Source: Alphaproteobacteria bacterium
GTDB taxonomy: Bacteria; Pseudomonadota; Alphaproteobacteria; Micropepsales; Micropepsaceae
Assembly: GCA_009693985.1 (NCBI GenBank)
Contig: SHWE01000011.1
Location: 1 to 49,010, forward strand
Length of the DNA: 49,010 nucleotides
Reading direction: 5' to 3'
This document shows positions 41,189 through 48,989 of this stretch, piece by piece (position 1 is the first letter of the stretch; each line of letters opens with the position of its first letter). The translations under genes and the position numbers were made by a program. The notes under the pieces were generated by a model. That model made no database searches. It saw only the letters and a list, made by a program, of their open reading frames with translations, and was not told the origin of the DNA.

Positions 41189-42205
41189 TCAGACTTTGCG
41201 CGCCAGTGCCGGCACCGGAACGCCCGGAGCCTTCAAATTGACCGAGCCCAAAGTGGAACGGGTGGTGAAATAGAGCGTGCGCCAATCGGCGCCGCCAAAC
41301 GCGATATTGGTCGTGCCCGGCGCGCCATGCACGATGCGTCCGAGCTTCTTGCCTTCCGGGCTCACGATGTAGATGCCGCCCGATCCGCCGGTATAGAGAT
41401 TGCCCGCCTGATCCACCTTGAAACCGTCCGGCCCGCCGGGTTCGCGACCGGAAAGATCGACGAAGAGGCGCTGCGTCTGGTTGAGCGTCATCCCGTTCTC
41501 CGCCACATCGAATGCGAAGATCGAGCGGCGGCGTGAATCGCCGATATAGAGCACCTTCTCGTCATGCGAAAAGGCGAGACCGTTGGGCAGGATGAGATCG
41601 CGGGTGAGAAGATTGACCGAGCCGAGATCGGGGCTCACCCGATAGACGCCGTTATAATCGAGGTCCCAGGCTTGCTGCAGATCGGGAATGTTCCAGGGAT
41701 CGGTGAAATAGATGGAGCCGTCCGACTTCACCACCACATCATTGGGCTTGTTGATGCGCTTGCCCTGATAGGTGTTGCAGATGACGGTGGTGCTGCCGTC
41801 TTTCTCTTCGCGGGTGAGGCGGCGCGCGAGGCCCTGGCAGGAGACGAGCCGGCCCTGCATGTCGCGCGTGTTGCCGTTGGCGCCGTTGGTCTTCTCGCGA
41901 TAGACGCCGGTGCCCTGCCCCGGCGTGTATTTGATGATGCGCTGCTCGCCGATGGAGCTGAAGAGAAGAAAGCCGCCGTCCGACCACCAGACGGGGCCTT
42001 CGGTATTGCCGCCGCCGCCGAAGCCGGTCGCCAATTCCAGGACGGGTTGGCCGGCATCGAGGATGGCGTCGAGCTCGGGCGCGAACCGTTCGATGTGCGG
42101 CTTTGCCGCTTGCGCCGCGCTTTCGCGGATGCCACTTGCGATGGCTAGACCGCCGGCAGCGCCCGCCAGAAGATGACGCCGTGAAATCCCGTTTCCGTAT
42201 TGCAT
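41189..42205 (-). CDS. SMP-30/gluconolactonase-type propeller, Tat-exported (copy 2)
   Basis: This 338-residue protein has the same length as the one at 18663-19679 and is homologous from end to end. The Tat signal is ISRRHLLAGAAGGLA. Landmarks are NTEGPVWWSDGGFLLFSS with the metal-binding Glu, RINKPNDVVVKSDGSIYFTDP with the Asn-Asp pair, and ILPNGLAFSHDEKVLYIGD. A metal-dependent lactonase role in the periplasm is the best guess. GGGGGAGG precedes the ATG. The MBL gene upstream is separated by a terminator, and the EGDTLVVDT-type gene follows by 17 bp. Confidence 0.88.
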   Translation of the reverse strand: MQYGNGISRRHLLAGAAGGLAIASGIRESAAQAAKPHIERFAPELDAILDAGQPVLELATGFGGGGNTEGPVWWSDGGFLLFSSIGEQRIIKYTPGQGTGVYREKTNGANGNTRDMQGRLVSCQGLARRLTREEKDGSTTVICNTYQGKRINKPNDVVVKSDGSIYFTDPWNIPDLQQAWDLDYNGVYRVSPDLGSVNLLTRDLILPNGLAFSHDEKVLYIGDSRRRSIFAFDVAENGMTLNQTQRLFVDLSGREPGGPDGFKVDQAGNLYTGGSGGIYIVSPEGKKLGRIVHGAPGTTNIAFGGADWRTLYFTTRSTLGSVNLKAPGVPVPALARKV

Positions 42206-42274
42206 GCTGGCCTCCCCCGAGGGTCTGCAACCAGAATGCGTCTTTCTGGGGCCGGCTTCAATCCGTTGTAAAGG

Positions 42275-42311
42275 AAACGGGCCGCCTCCCGGCTGGAGAA
42301 GCGGCCCGTTT
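42275..42311 (-). terminator. Intrinsic terminator of the second MBL-fold gene
   Basis: AAACGGGCCGC pairs perfectly with GCGGCCCGTTT (11 bp) around a 15-base loop, 20 bp after the MBL stop. On the minus strand it is followed by CCTTTAC. Confidence 0.75.
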
Positions 42312-42331
42312 GAGACGTAATGCGGCTTGAA

Positions 42332-43276
42332 TTACTTCGGCGCCGCGGCTTTCGCCTTCTCGGTTTCGACCGCCCTGCGGGCGCCGGCCTGAGCGGCCTT
42401 CGCGCGCGCTTCCCAGGTCACCGGATCGACGAACGGATTGGGATCGCCCGGTTTGCGGTCCTTCAGCTTGAAGCTGCGTTCAAGCACGCCGCCGCCCGGA
42501 TAACCGGCCGGCTCCGCCCAGCTATGGATTTGCATGTTGACCTGCACGCCCTTGATCGCCGCAACGCGGTCGGCGGTGACCACCGATTGCTCGGCTTCCT
42601 TGAGGCCGCCGCGATAACCGCCGCCGCCCATCAGGATCGCCGTATAGGTCTGGCCGCTGTCGCGCACCTTGATGCCTTCGGTCGTCAGCACGCCCGGCGT
42701 ATGGCCCGGCATCTGATGGAAGGTCAGCGCCTGATCGCCGAGCTTCAGCGTGTCGCCTTCCTTGACCACCATGTCGCGCTTGGGCACGCGATTGGGCTTG
42801 GGATCGCGATTGCCTACCTTGCCGTCCAGCGCCGCGATCATGTCCCAGTCTTCGGCGACCGCGACGACGCGCGCGCCGGTGACTTCCTGAAGCCGCGCCG
42901 CGCCCCCGACATGGTCGAGATGACCGTGGGACAGAACGATGTATTTGATGTCGCGCGGATTGATGCCGACCTTCTGGATGTTGGCGATGACGTCATCGAC
43001 GAACGGCTCTTGCGCCGTGTCGAACATGATGTGGCCCTGAGGCGTCGTCAGAATCCACACCGCGACGTAGCAAGGGCCGACATAATAGAGATTGTCGAAC
43101 GCCTTGAACGGCTCTTGCTTCTGGATCGCGTTGTTGCGCGCCTGGGTCACCCGGCAGGTCTTGCTGAAGGTCTCACCCGCTGCCGGTGCCGCATTTTGCG
43201 CGGAAGTCGCGCCGACGCCCAATAAAAGAGCAGAAGCGGCTGCCGCCGCGAGCATGGTGGTGCGTGTCGATTTCAT
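42332..43276 (-). CDS. Exported metallo-beta-lactamase-fold hydrolase, subclass B3-like (copy 2)
   Basis: This 314-residue periplasmic zinc hydrolase has a signal peptide (residues 1-26, ending VGATSAQ). The zinc motif is HGHLDH (His117, His119, Asp121, His122), with later MPGHTPGVL and QIHSWAEPAG. It shares with the copy at 30320-31282 the opening PFKAFDNLYYVGP/PFKMFDNVWYVGP, the EDWDMI/EDWKLI segment and the closing KPGDPNPFVDP/KAGDPNPFVDP, so the two are true paralogues. GGGAGGAA precedes the ATG at 43276; the frame stays open upstream. The substrate is unknown. Confidence 0.87.
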   Translation of the reverse strand: MKSTRTTMLAAAAASALLLGVGATSAQNAAPAAGETFSKTCRVTQARNNAIQKQEPFKAFDNLYYVGPCYVAVWILTTPQGHIMFDTAQEPFVDDVIANIQKVGINPRDIKYIVLSHGHLDHVGGAARLQEVTGARVVAVAEDWDMIAALDGKVGNRDPKPNRVPKRDMVVKEGDTLKLGDQALTFHQMPGHTPGVLTTEGIKVRDSGQTYTAILMGGGGYRGGLKEAEQSVVTADRVAAIKGVQVNMQIHSWAEPAGYPGGGVLERSFKLKDRKPGDPNPFVDPVTWEARAKAAQAGARRAVETEKAKAAAPK

Positions 43277-43450
43277 GGTTCCTCCCAGTGCTTCGCCAAC
43301 CGTTCTTTGGGGGAAGCTTAATGCATTGTAATGCATAGCGGCCCCGTCGGGAAAGCTCCTCAAACCTCATCTTTCCGGCTCACAATTTGCGTGAATTCAT
43401 TGTACCAATCGCCCACCGAAGCCTGTGGCTTCATCAGGAGGAAATCCCCC

Positions 43451-43942
43451 ATGTCCAAATCTGCATTTTATATTGCCGGAGTTTCGCTCAGCCTTGCGCT
43501 TGCCGCGCCGGCGTCTGCGCAACTCGTCACCCATAAGGATTTGTCGCTTGCCGCGGCGACGACGATCGCCGTAACCGCGCTCGAGACCTGCAAGGCACAA
43601 GGCTACAACGTCTCCGTCCATGTGTTGGGGCGCGAAGGCCAGGTCCTCGTGGCGCTGCGCAACCCGCTGGCCGGACTCGCGACCTATGAGAACTCGATGA
43701 AGAAGGCCTACACGGCGCGGACGCTTCGCATCCCGTCCGGCCAGTTCGCCAAGAACGTGGCGGGCAATCCGAATGCGGGCCAATTCTTCCTGACCAATTT
43801 CGTGGCGGCGCAAGGCGCGCTTCCGATCATGATCGGACAGGACGCTCTCGGCGCGGTCGGCATTTCCGGCGCACCGGGCGGCGACAAGGACGAGGTCTGC
43901 GCCAAGGCCGGCATCGATAAGATCGCAGCCGATCTGAGATAG
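43451..43942 (+). CDS. Exported GlcG/HbpS-family protein (copy 1)
   Basis: This 163-residue protein has a signal peptide (residues 1-24) and a GlcG/HbpS fold: LSLAAATTIAVTALETCKAQGY, VSVHVLGREGQVLVALRNP, a FFLTNFVAAQGALPIMIG stretch and the hallmark AVGISGAPGGDKDEVCAKAGI. HbpS of Streptomyces binds haem outside the cell; other members are of unknown role. AGGAGGAAA precedes the ATG. It is divergent from the MBL gene, and followed by a small hairpin and the second copy 52 bp later. Confidence 0.88.
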   Translation: MSKSAFYIAGVSLSLALAAPASAQLVTHKDLSLAAATTIAVTALETCKAQGYNVSVHVLGREGQVLVALRNPLAGLATYENSMKKAYTARTLRIPSGQFAKNVAGNPNAGQFFLTNFVAAQGALPIMIGQDALGAVGISGAPGGDKDEVCAKAGIDKIAADLR

Positions 43943-43959
43943 GCCCGAACAATTTCATG

Positions 43960-43976
43960 AGCCGCTTTCAGCGGCT
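43960..43976 (+). terminator. Small hairpin between the two GlcG/HbpS genes
   Basis: AGCCGC pairs with GCGGCT around a five-base loop, followed by TTCAT. It may reduce, rather than stop, read-through into the second copy. Confidence 0.4.
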
Positions 43977-43994
43977 TTCATCTAGGAGACTCTC

Positions 43995-44483
43995 ATGAAG
44001 AAGATCGTCACTATCGCCCTAGCTGCCGGCGTCGCCGCATTCGCGAGTTCGGCCAATGCCCAACTCATCACCAATAAGGATTTGTCGCTGCCGATGGCCA
44101 TCACCATCGCCCAGACCGCCATCGAATCCTGCAAGGCGCAAGGCTACAACGTGTCTGCCCATGTGCTCGGCCGCAACGGCGAAATCCTTGTGTCCATGCG
44201 GGGCGACAATACCGGCCCGCACACGCTGGAAAATTCGTTCAAGAAAGCATGGACGTCGCGAGCCCAGCGCGCGCCGTCGATCAATTTCGCCAATACGCTG
44301 AAGGATAACCCGACGGCCGGCGCGAGAAGCCTTTCCAACATGGTCCCGGCGCAAGGCGCGCTGCCGATCAACATTGGGATGGAAACGATCGGCGCCATCG
44401 GTATTTCCGGCGCTCCGGGCGGCGACAAGGACGAAGCTTGCGCCAAGCTCGGCATCGACAAGGTCGCGGCCGATCTGAGGTAA
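43995..44483 (+). CDS. Exported GlcG/HbpS-family protein (copy 2)
   Basis: This 162-residue paralogue of the preceding protein has a signal peptide ending SSANAQ. The motifs match: LSLPMAITIAQTAIESCKAQGY, VSAHVLGRNGEILVSMRGD, SNMVPAQGALPINIG and AIGISGAPGGDKDEACAKLGI. About half of the residues agree by eye, so the duplication is not recent. TAGGAG precedes the ATG. A strong terminator follows at 44505-44532. Confidence 0.88.
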   Translation: MKKIVTIALAAGVAAFASSANAQLITNKDLSLPMAITIAQTAIESCKAQGYNVSAHVLGRNGEILVSMRGDNTGPHTLENSFKKAWTSRAQRAPSINFANTLKDNPTAGARSLSNMVPAQGALPINIGMETIGAIGISGAPGGDKDEACAKLGIDKVAADLR

Positions 44484-44504
44484 GACGACGCCTCTCGAAA
44501 GAAC

Positions 44505-44532
44505 AACGGCGCGGCAGCGATGCCGCGCCGTT
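44505..44532. terminator. Strong bidirectional terminator
   Basis: AACGGCGCGGCA pairs perfectly with TGCCGCGCCGTT around a GCGA tetraloop, followed by TGTTTTA on the plus strand and by GTTCTTTCG on the minus strand. It ends the HbpS pair and, from the other side, the former autotransporter gene. Confidence 0.85.
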
Positions 44533-44536
44533 TGTT

Positions 44537-44670
44537 TTAGAACCGCATTCTCAGACCGAAGCTGCCGACGAGGGCTTTCTGTTGGCCACCGATGCGTCCG
44601 TCGATATCGGCGAAGAATTGCAGCGTTTCGCCTTGTTGCACCGAAACTCCGAAGCCCATATTGGCGACCG
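44537..44670 (-). pseudogene. Remnant of an autotransporter beta-barrel C-terminus
   Basis: On the minus strand the last 43 codons before the TAA at 44537 read as strands of an outer-membrane barrel: VANMGFGVSVQQGETLQFF, ADIDGRIGGQQKALVGSF and the terminal GLRMRF with the C-terminal Phe used by the BAM complex. This is the usual end of an autotransporter domain. Upstream of about 44670 the frame loses this character and the sequence instead belongs to a GFA gene in another frame. The rest of the barrel and the passenger are absent from the window, so this is what a deletion left behind. Confidence 0.7.
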
Positions 44671-44913
44671 TCCGGTCCGGAATGCCGACACGCCGCAGGT
44701 TTTGCAGAAGACGTGATGGATGTTCTTTTTGCCGAACTGATAGTCGGTCAGCGAATCCGCGCCGCTCAGAAGCGTGAAATTCTTCTCCGGCGTAAAGGCC
44801 AGCAGATAGCCGCGCTTGGAGCAGATCGAGCAATTGCACGCCATCAATGTGTCGATCGTCATCTCGACGTCGAAGCGGACATTTCCGCAATGACAGCCGC
44901 CGCTATGTTTCAT
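44551..44913 (-). CDS. GFA/CENP-V-type zinc protein, damaged at the C-terminus
   Basis: The first 78 residues are a GFA (glutathione-dependent formaldehyde-activating enzyme-like) fold: GGCHCGNVRF, ACNCSICSKRG and FCKTCGVSAF supply the zinc cysteines. After Phe78 the expected final strands (a VAVNVRC-like block) are missing, and the frame runs through autotransporter DNA as a meaningless tail of about 40 residues to a stop at 44551. The real enzyme activity is therefore doubtful. The ATG overlaps the TGA of the DUF3297 gene by four bases. The family name does not prove a formaldehyde role. Confidence 0.72.
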   Translation of the reverse strand: MKHSGGCHCGNVRFDVEMTIDTLMACNCSICSKRGYLLAFTPEKNFTLLSGADSLTDYQFGKKNIHHVFCKTCGVSAFRTGRSPIWASEFRCNKAKRCNSSPISTDASVANRKPSSAASV

Positions 44914-45161
44914 GGCTCCGGAGCCTCGTTCTTGAAATAGGGCTCGACCTTGCCCTTGAGCTTGATGGTCAGCGGATCGCCGGCGCGGTTCATCGTTTTG
45001 CCGGCCGCAACGCGGATCCAACCTTCGGTGACGCAATATTCGTCGACATTGGTTTTCTCGACGCCGTTGAAGCGCACGCCGACGCCCCGTTTGAGGGCTT
45101 CCGCATCGTGATGCGGGCTCTTGGGATTTACCGAAAGACGGTCGGGAGGCGTGTCGGTCAT
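44910..45161 (-). CDS. DUF3297 family protein
   Basis: This 83-residue protein fills the DUF3297 pattern: DRLSVNPKSPHHD at the start, LKRGVGVRFNG, KTNVDEYCVTEGWIRV and GDPLTIKLKGKVEPYF. The function is unknown; it is a cytoplasmic protein common in proteobacteria. Its TGA overlaps the start of the GFA gene. Confidence 0.88.
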   Translation of the reverse strand: MTDTPPDRLSVNPKSPHHDAEALKRGVGVRFNGVEKTNVDEYCVTEGWIRVAAGKTMNRAGDPLTIKLKGKVEPYFKNEAPEP

Positions 45162-45252
45162 CGATGCTATTTTCCGTCGGAGCGCGGGCTGTCCGCGCGC
45201 TTACGAATGCACAAATTGCGTTGCCGCCGCAATGCCGGCGCGCCTGCGGACA

Positions 45253-46890
45253 TCAGCCCGCGGCGCGTTTCCTGGGCTTTTCGTTGCGCAACGGTCGGCT
45301 CGCCGGTTCGCGCGCGCCCGGCGTATTCTCGCCCGACAACAGATAGCGGCGGTAATCGTCGAGATCGCCGTCGAACGGCTCGACCCTTCCATAGGCGACC
45401 AGCAGAAGCCGGTCGGCGGTGGCTTCCAGCAAACGCCGGTCATGGCTGACGAGGATCACCGCGCCGTCGAAATCGTTCAGCGCATTCAGCAATTCGGTGC
45501 GCGCGTCGATGTCGAGATGATTGGTGGGTTCATCCAGGATCAGCATATTGGGCTTGTCCAGCGTGGCGAGCGCCAGCATCAGCCGCGCGCGTTCGCCGCC
45601 CGACAAGTTCGCAATCTTGGTCTGGGCCTTGTCGGACGAAAAACCGAAGCCGCCCAATTGCGCGCGTATCTGCTCCATCCGCAATTGGCGGCGCAAATGC
45701 GACAGCGCCTCGATCGGCGTCAGCGCGCCGTCCAATTCTTCCAATTGGTGCTGGGCGAAATAGCCCGGCACCAATTTGCGCGCCCGCACGACCTCGCCGT
45801 CCATCAGCGGCAATTTGTGGGCGAGCAATTTTGCCAAGGTCGATTTGCCGTTGCCGTTCTTGCCCAAGAGCGCGATGCGGTCATCGGGATCGAAACGCAT
45901 CGACATGTTCGAGAGAATGGGTTTGCCGGGCTCATAGCCGACAGACGCGTTGAACATGGTGATGAGAGGCGGGCTGGCTTCGAGAGGCTGGGGGATCCGA
46001 ATGGGCGCGACGTGCTCATCGACCGGCAATTCGATGGTCTGCATCTTGGCCAACATCTTCATGCGGCTTTGCGCCTGGCGGGCCTTCGACGCCTTGGCTT
46101 TGAAGCGGTCGACAAAGGCCTGCATATGTTCGCGTGCCGCTTCCTGCTTCTTAGCGAAGGCGGCATCGAGCGCGCGCTTGGCGGTGCGGGTGGCGACGAA
46201 GACGTCGTAGCCGCCGGTGTAGAGCGTCAGCTTGCCGTGTTCGAGATGCAGGATGAATTCGGCCGCGGTGTTGAGAAGATCGCGGTCATGGCTGACGATC
46301 AGCACGGTGCCACGATAGCGGCGCAGGAAATCCTCCAGCCACAATACGCCTTCGAGATCGAGATAATTGGTCGGTTCGTCCAGCAGCAGAAGATCGGGGC
46401 TGGCGAACAGGATGGCGGCAAGCGCCACGCGCATGCGCCAGCCGCCGGAGAATTCTGAACAGGGACGCAATTGTTCGTTGGCGGAAAAACCCAAGCCCGC
46501 CAGAATGGCGGCGGCGCGCGCCGGCGCCGAATAGGCGTCGATGTCGTCGAGCCTCGTATAGATGTAGCCAAGCGCATGCGGCTCGGTTTCGCTATCGGCG
46601 GAAAGCAACAGCTCAGCGCGTTCCTTATCGGCCGCCAACACCGTGTCGAGCAGGCTGATGTCATTGCCTGGCGCTTCCTGCGCCACCGCGCCGATCTTCC
46701 AATCGCGCGGCCATGAGACATCGCCGCCGTCGGGGACGAGCTCGCCGAGAATCACGCTCAGCAACGTCGATTTGCCGGCGCCGTTGCGCCCGACGAGACC
46801 GATGCGGCGGCCGGCCGGCAGATTGACCGTCGCGCCGCCGATGATTTCGCGGCCCGCGATGCGGACAATGAGGTTGTCGATACTCAGCAT
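45253..46890 (-). CDS. ABC-F family ATPase (YheS-like)
   Basis: This cytoplasmic protein of 545 residues has two ABC ATPase domains and no membrane part. The first Walker A is GRNGAGKST and the second GKNGNGKST. The signature motifs are SGGWRMRVALA and SGGERARLMLA, with Walker B segments LLLLDEPTNYLD and MLILDEPTNHLD. Between them lies the long charged P-site tRNA interaction linker (about residues 240-290, KKQEAAREHMQAFVDRFKAK). ABC-F proteins bind the ribosomal E site and relieve stalls. The C-terminal extension found in E. coli YheS is short here. A second ABC-F gene follows 195 bp upstream in sequence order. Confidence 0.9.
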   Translation of the reverse strand: MLSIDNLIVRIAGREIIGGATVNLPAGRRIGLVGRNGAGKSTLLSVILGELVPDGGDVSWPRDWKIGAVAQEAPGNDISLLDTVLAADKERAELLLSADSETEPHALGYIYTRLDDIDAYSAPARAAAILAGLGFSANEQLRPCSEFSGGWRMRVALAAILFASPDLLLLDEPTNYLDLEGVLWLEDFLRRYRGTVLIVSHDRDLLNTAAEFILHLEHGKLTLYTGGYDVFVATRTAKRALDAAFAKKQEAAREHMQAFVDRFKAKASKARQAQSRMKMLAKMQTIELPVDEHVAPIRIPQPLEASPPLITMFNASVGYEPGKPILSNMSMRFDPDDRIALLGKNGNGKSTLAKLLAHKLPLMDGEVVRARKLVPGYFAQHQLEELDGALTPIEALSHLRRQLRMEQIRAQLGGFGFSSDKAQTKIANLSGGERARLMLALATLDKPNMLILDEPTNHLDIDARTELLNALNDFDGAVILVSHDRRLLEATADRLLLVAYGRVEPFDGDLDDYRRYLLSGENTPGAREPASRPLRNEKPRKRAAG

Positions 46891-47085
46891 GGCGTTCCAA
46901 ACAAAGGCGTCCAGCGCGGCGGTCTGTCGCCGCGATGAGCGATGTGTCGAGGTCGGAAAGGTGAACGGCGGACGCGGCTAGCGCCTGCCGGGTCAATGTC
47001 CGGGTGGCCGTGTTGTAGCAGATGTTCGCAGGCGCAACAGACTTATTTTGTTCTTTGTATGCAGTTGCTTAACGGCAAGAGGCCG

Positions 47086-48897
47086 CTATTGCCGCGCCAA
47101 TTCCTCACGTAAGCTTTCCAGTTCGAGCCAGCGCTCCTCCGCTTGCCCCAGCGCACGTTGTGCGTCTTCGAGCTTGGCGGTGGCGGCAGCGAAGCCCTTG
47201 GGGTCGCGCGCATAGAAGGCGCTGTCCGCAAGCCGGACATGCAAGGCGGCGATCTCCTTCTCAAGCACCGTGATCGTGGCCGGCAGCGTTTCCAGCGCAT
47301 GCTTGTCGTTGAACGACAATTTCCGCGCCGGCACATCCACTTTGCTGCGTTGCTTGGGCGCCGAAGATTTTTTTGTTTTCGCCGGCGGCGGCTCCGCAGG
47401 CGCGACGCCGCGCCCCCGCTGAGCCAGCATGTCGCTATAGCCGCCGGCATATTCGATGAAACTGCCGCCGCCTTCCGCCATCAGCACAGAGCTTGCCACG
47501 CGGTCCAGAAAATCGCGGTCATGGCTCACCACCAGAACGGTGCCCGGGTAATCCGCGAGCATTTCTTCCAGGAGATCGAGCGTTTCGAGATCGAGATCGT
47601 TGGTGGGCTCGTCCAGCACCAGCAGATTCGACGGCGCCGCCAACACCTTCGCCAGCAGCAGGCGCGCGCGCTCGCCACCCGAAAGCACCCGCACCGGCGA
47701 ACGTGCCTGCTGCGGCGTGAACAGAAAATCCTTCATATAGCTCATGACGTGGCGCGGCTCGCCGCCGACATACACGATGTCGCCGGAGCCGCCGGTGAGC
47801 GCCGCCCCGACCAGCGTTTCGGGTTCGAGCGCAGCGCGGTTCTGATCCAGCGCGGCGATCTGGACATTCACGGCGATCTTCACGTTCCCCGTGTCGGGCT
47901 TCGATTTTCCGATCAGCATATTGAGCAGCGTCGTCTTGCCGACGCCGTTGGCGCCGACAATTCCGACGCGGTCACCGCGCAGGATGCGCGTGGAAAAATC
48001 ATCGACGATCAATTTCTCGCCGTAAGATTTGGAAATCTTCTTCGCCTCGATGACACGGGTGGAGCCTTCTTCCGCCTCGCTGGCGGCGAGCTTCACCTGG
48101 CCCGTGACGCGGAGCTGCTCGCGGCGGCCCTGGCGCATGGTGTTGAGCTTGGCGAGCCGCCCCTGATTGCGCTTGCGCCTGCCGGAAACGCCATAGCGTA
48201 CCCAATCTTCCTCCATCGCGATTTTGCGGTCGAGCTTGTGCCGGTCAATTTCTTCCTGCGCCAAGACCTCGTCGCGCCAGTTTTCGAAAGCGCCGAAGCC
48301 ACGCTCCAGGCGGCGCGTGCGCCTGCGATCCAGCCACACGGTTGCGCGCGACAGATCTTGCAGAAAGCGCCGGTCATGGCTGATGAGCACCAGCGCCGCG
48401 CCCATGGCGGAAAGCTCCTCTTCCAGCCATTCGATGGCCGGCAGGTCGAGATGATTGGTCGGCTCGTCCAAGAGAAGAATGCCGGGCATCGGCGCCAGCG
48501 CGCGCGCCAGCGCGGCGCGGCGGGCTTCACCGCCGGAAAGATGCGCCGGCAATTCGTTCCCGGTCAGCCCGAGTTTGCCCAGAAGATAAAAAGTGCGGTT
48601 GGAATCGTAGCCCTCGCCAAGGCCCGCCTCCACATAGTCGCGAATATTGGCGAAGCCCGACAGATTGGGCTCCTGCTGGAGATAGCGGATGGTCACACCG
48701 GGTTGGGCGAAGCGCGTTCCCCTATCGGGCTCGACGAGCCCCGCCGCGATCTTGAGCAGGGTCGATTTGCCCGAGCCGTTGCGCCCGACGAGGCACAACC
48801 TCTCGCCTTCACTGACCGAAAGCTCGGCGCCCGCGAGCACTTCGGTGTTGCCGAAGCGAATATCGATGTCTTTGAGCAGGAGTACCGGTGCCGCCAT
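47086..48897 (-). CDS. uup: ABC-F family ATPase Uup
   Basis: This 603-residue tandem ABC ATPase has Walker A motifs GRNGSGKST and GANGVGKTT, signatures LSGGEARRAALA and LSGGERARLLLA, and Walker B segments ILLLDEPTNHLD and LLVLDEPTNDLD. A basic Lys/Pro linker (PPAKTKKSSAPKQRSK) leads to a C-terminal coiled coil of about 80 residues (ARKLSFNDKHALETLPATI onward, ending REELARQ). That DNA-binding coiled coil is diagnostic of Uup, which limits transposon excision and acts at branched DNA and on ribosomes. The start is an ATG at 48897; no strong Shine-Dalgarno is visible. Confidence 0.92.
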   Translation of the reverse strand: MAAPVLLLKDIDIRFGNTEVLAGAELSVSEGERLCLVGRNGSGKSTLLKIAAGLVEPDRGTRFAQPGVTIRYLQQEPNLSGFANIRDYVEAGLGEGYDSNRTFYLLGKLGLTGNELPAHLSGGEARRAALARALAPMPGILLLDEPTNHLDLPAIEWLEEELSAMGAALVLISHDRRFLQDLSRATVWLDRRRTRRLERGFGAFENWRDEVLAQEEIDRHKLDRKIAMEEDWVRYGVSGRRKRNQGRLAKLNTMRQGRREQLRVTGQVKLAASEAEEGSTRVIEAKKISKSYGEKLIVDDFSTRILRGDRVGIVGANGVGKTTLLNMLIGKSKPDTGNVKIAVNVQIAALDQNRAALEPETLVGAALTGGSGDIVYVGGEPRHVMSYMKDFLFTPQQARSPVRVLSGGERARLLLAKVLAAPSNLLVLDEPTNDLDLETLDLLEEMLADYPGTVLVVSHDRDFLDRVASSVLMAEGGGSFIEYAGGYSDMLAQRGRGVAPAEPPPAKTKKSSAPKQRSKVDVPARKLSFNDKHALETLPATITVLEKEIAALHVRLADSAFYARDPKGFAAATAKLEDAQRALGQAEERWLELESLREELARQ

Positions 48898-48926
48898 CGG
48901 CGCTCTCTATCAGACCGAGGCAACAA

Positions 48927-48963
48927 GACAACATCCCCGAGGCGTAGCCCCGGGGATGTCGTC
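48927..48963. terminator. Hairpin upstream of uup
   Basis: ACATCCCCG pairs with CGGGGATGT and the pairing extends with one mismatch to GAC/GTC on the outside. It lies between uup and a gene that probably ends at 48990 on the same strand. Confidence 0.6.
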
Positions 48964-48989
48964 CCAATCCTATCCTACAGGAGGGTCTT

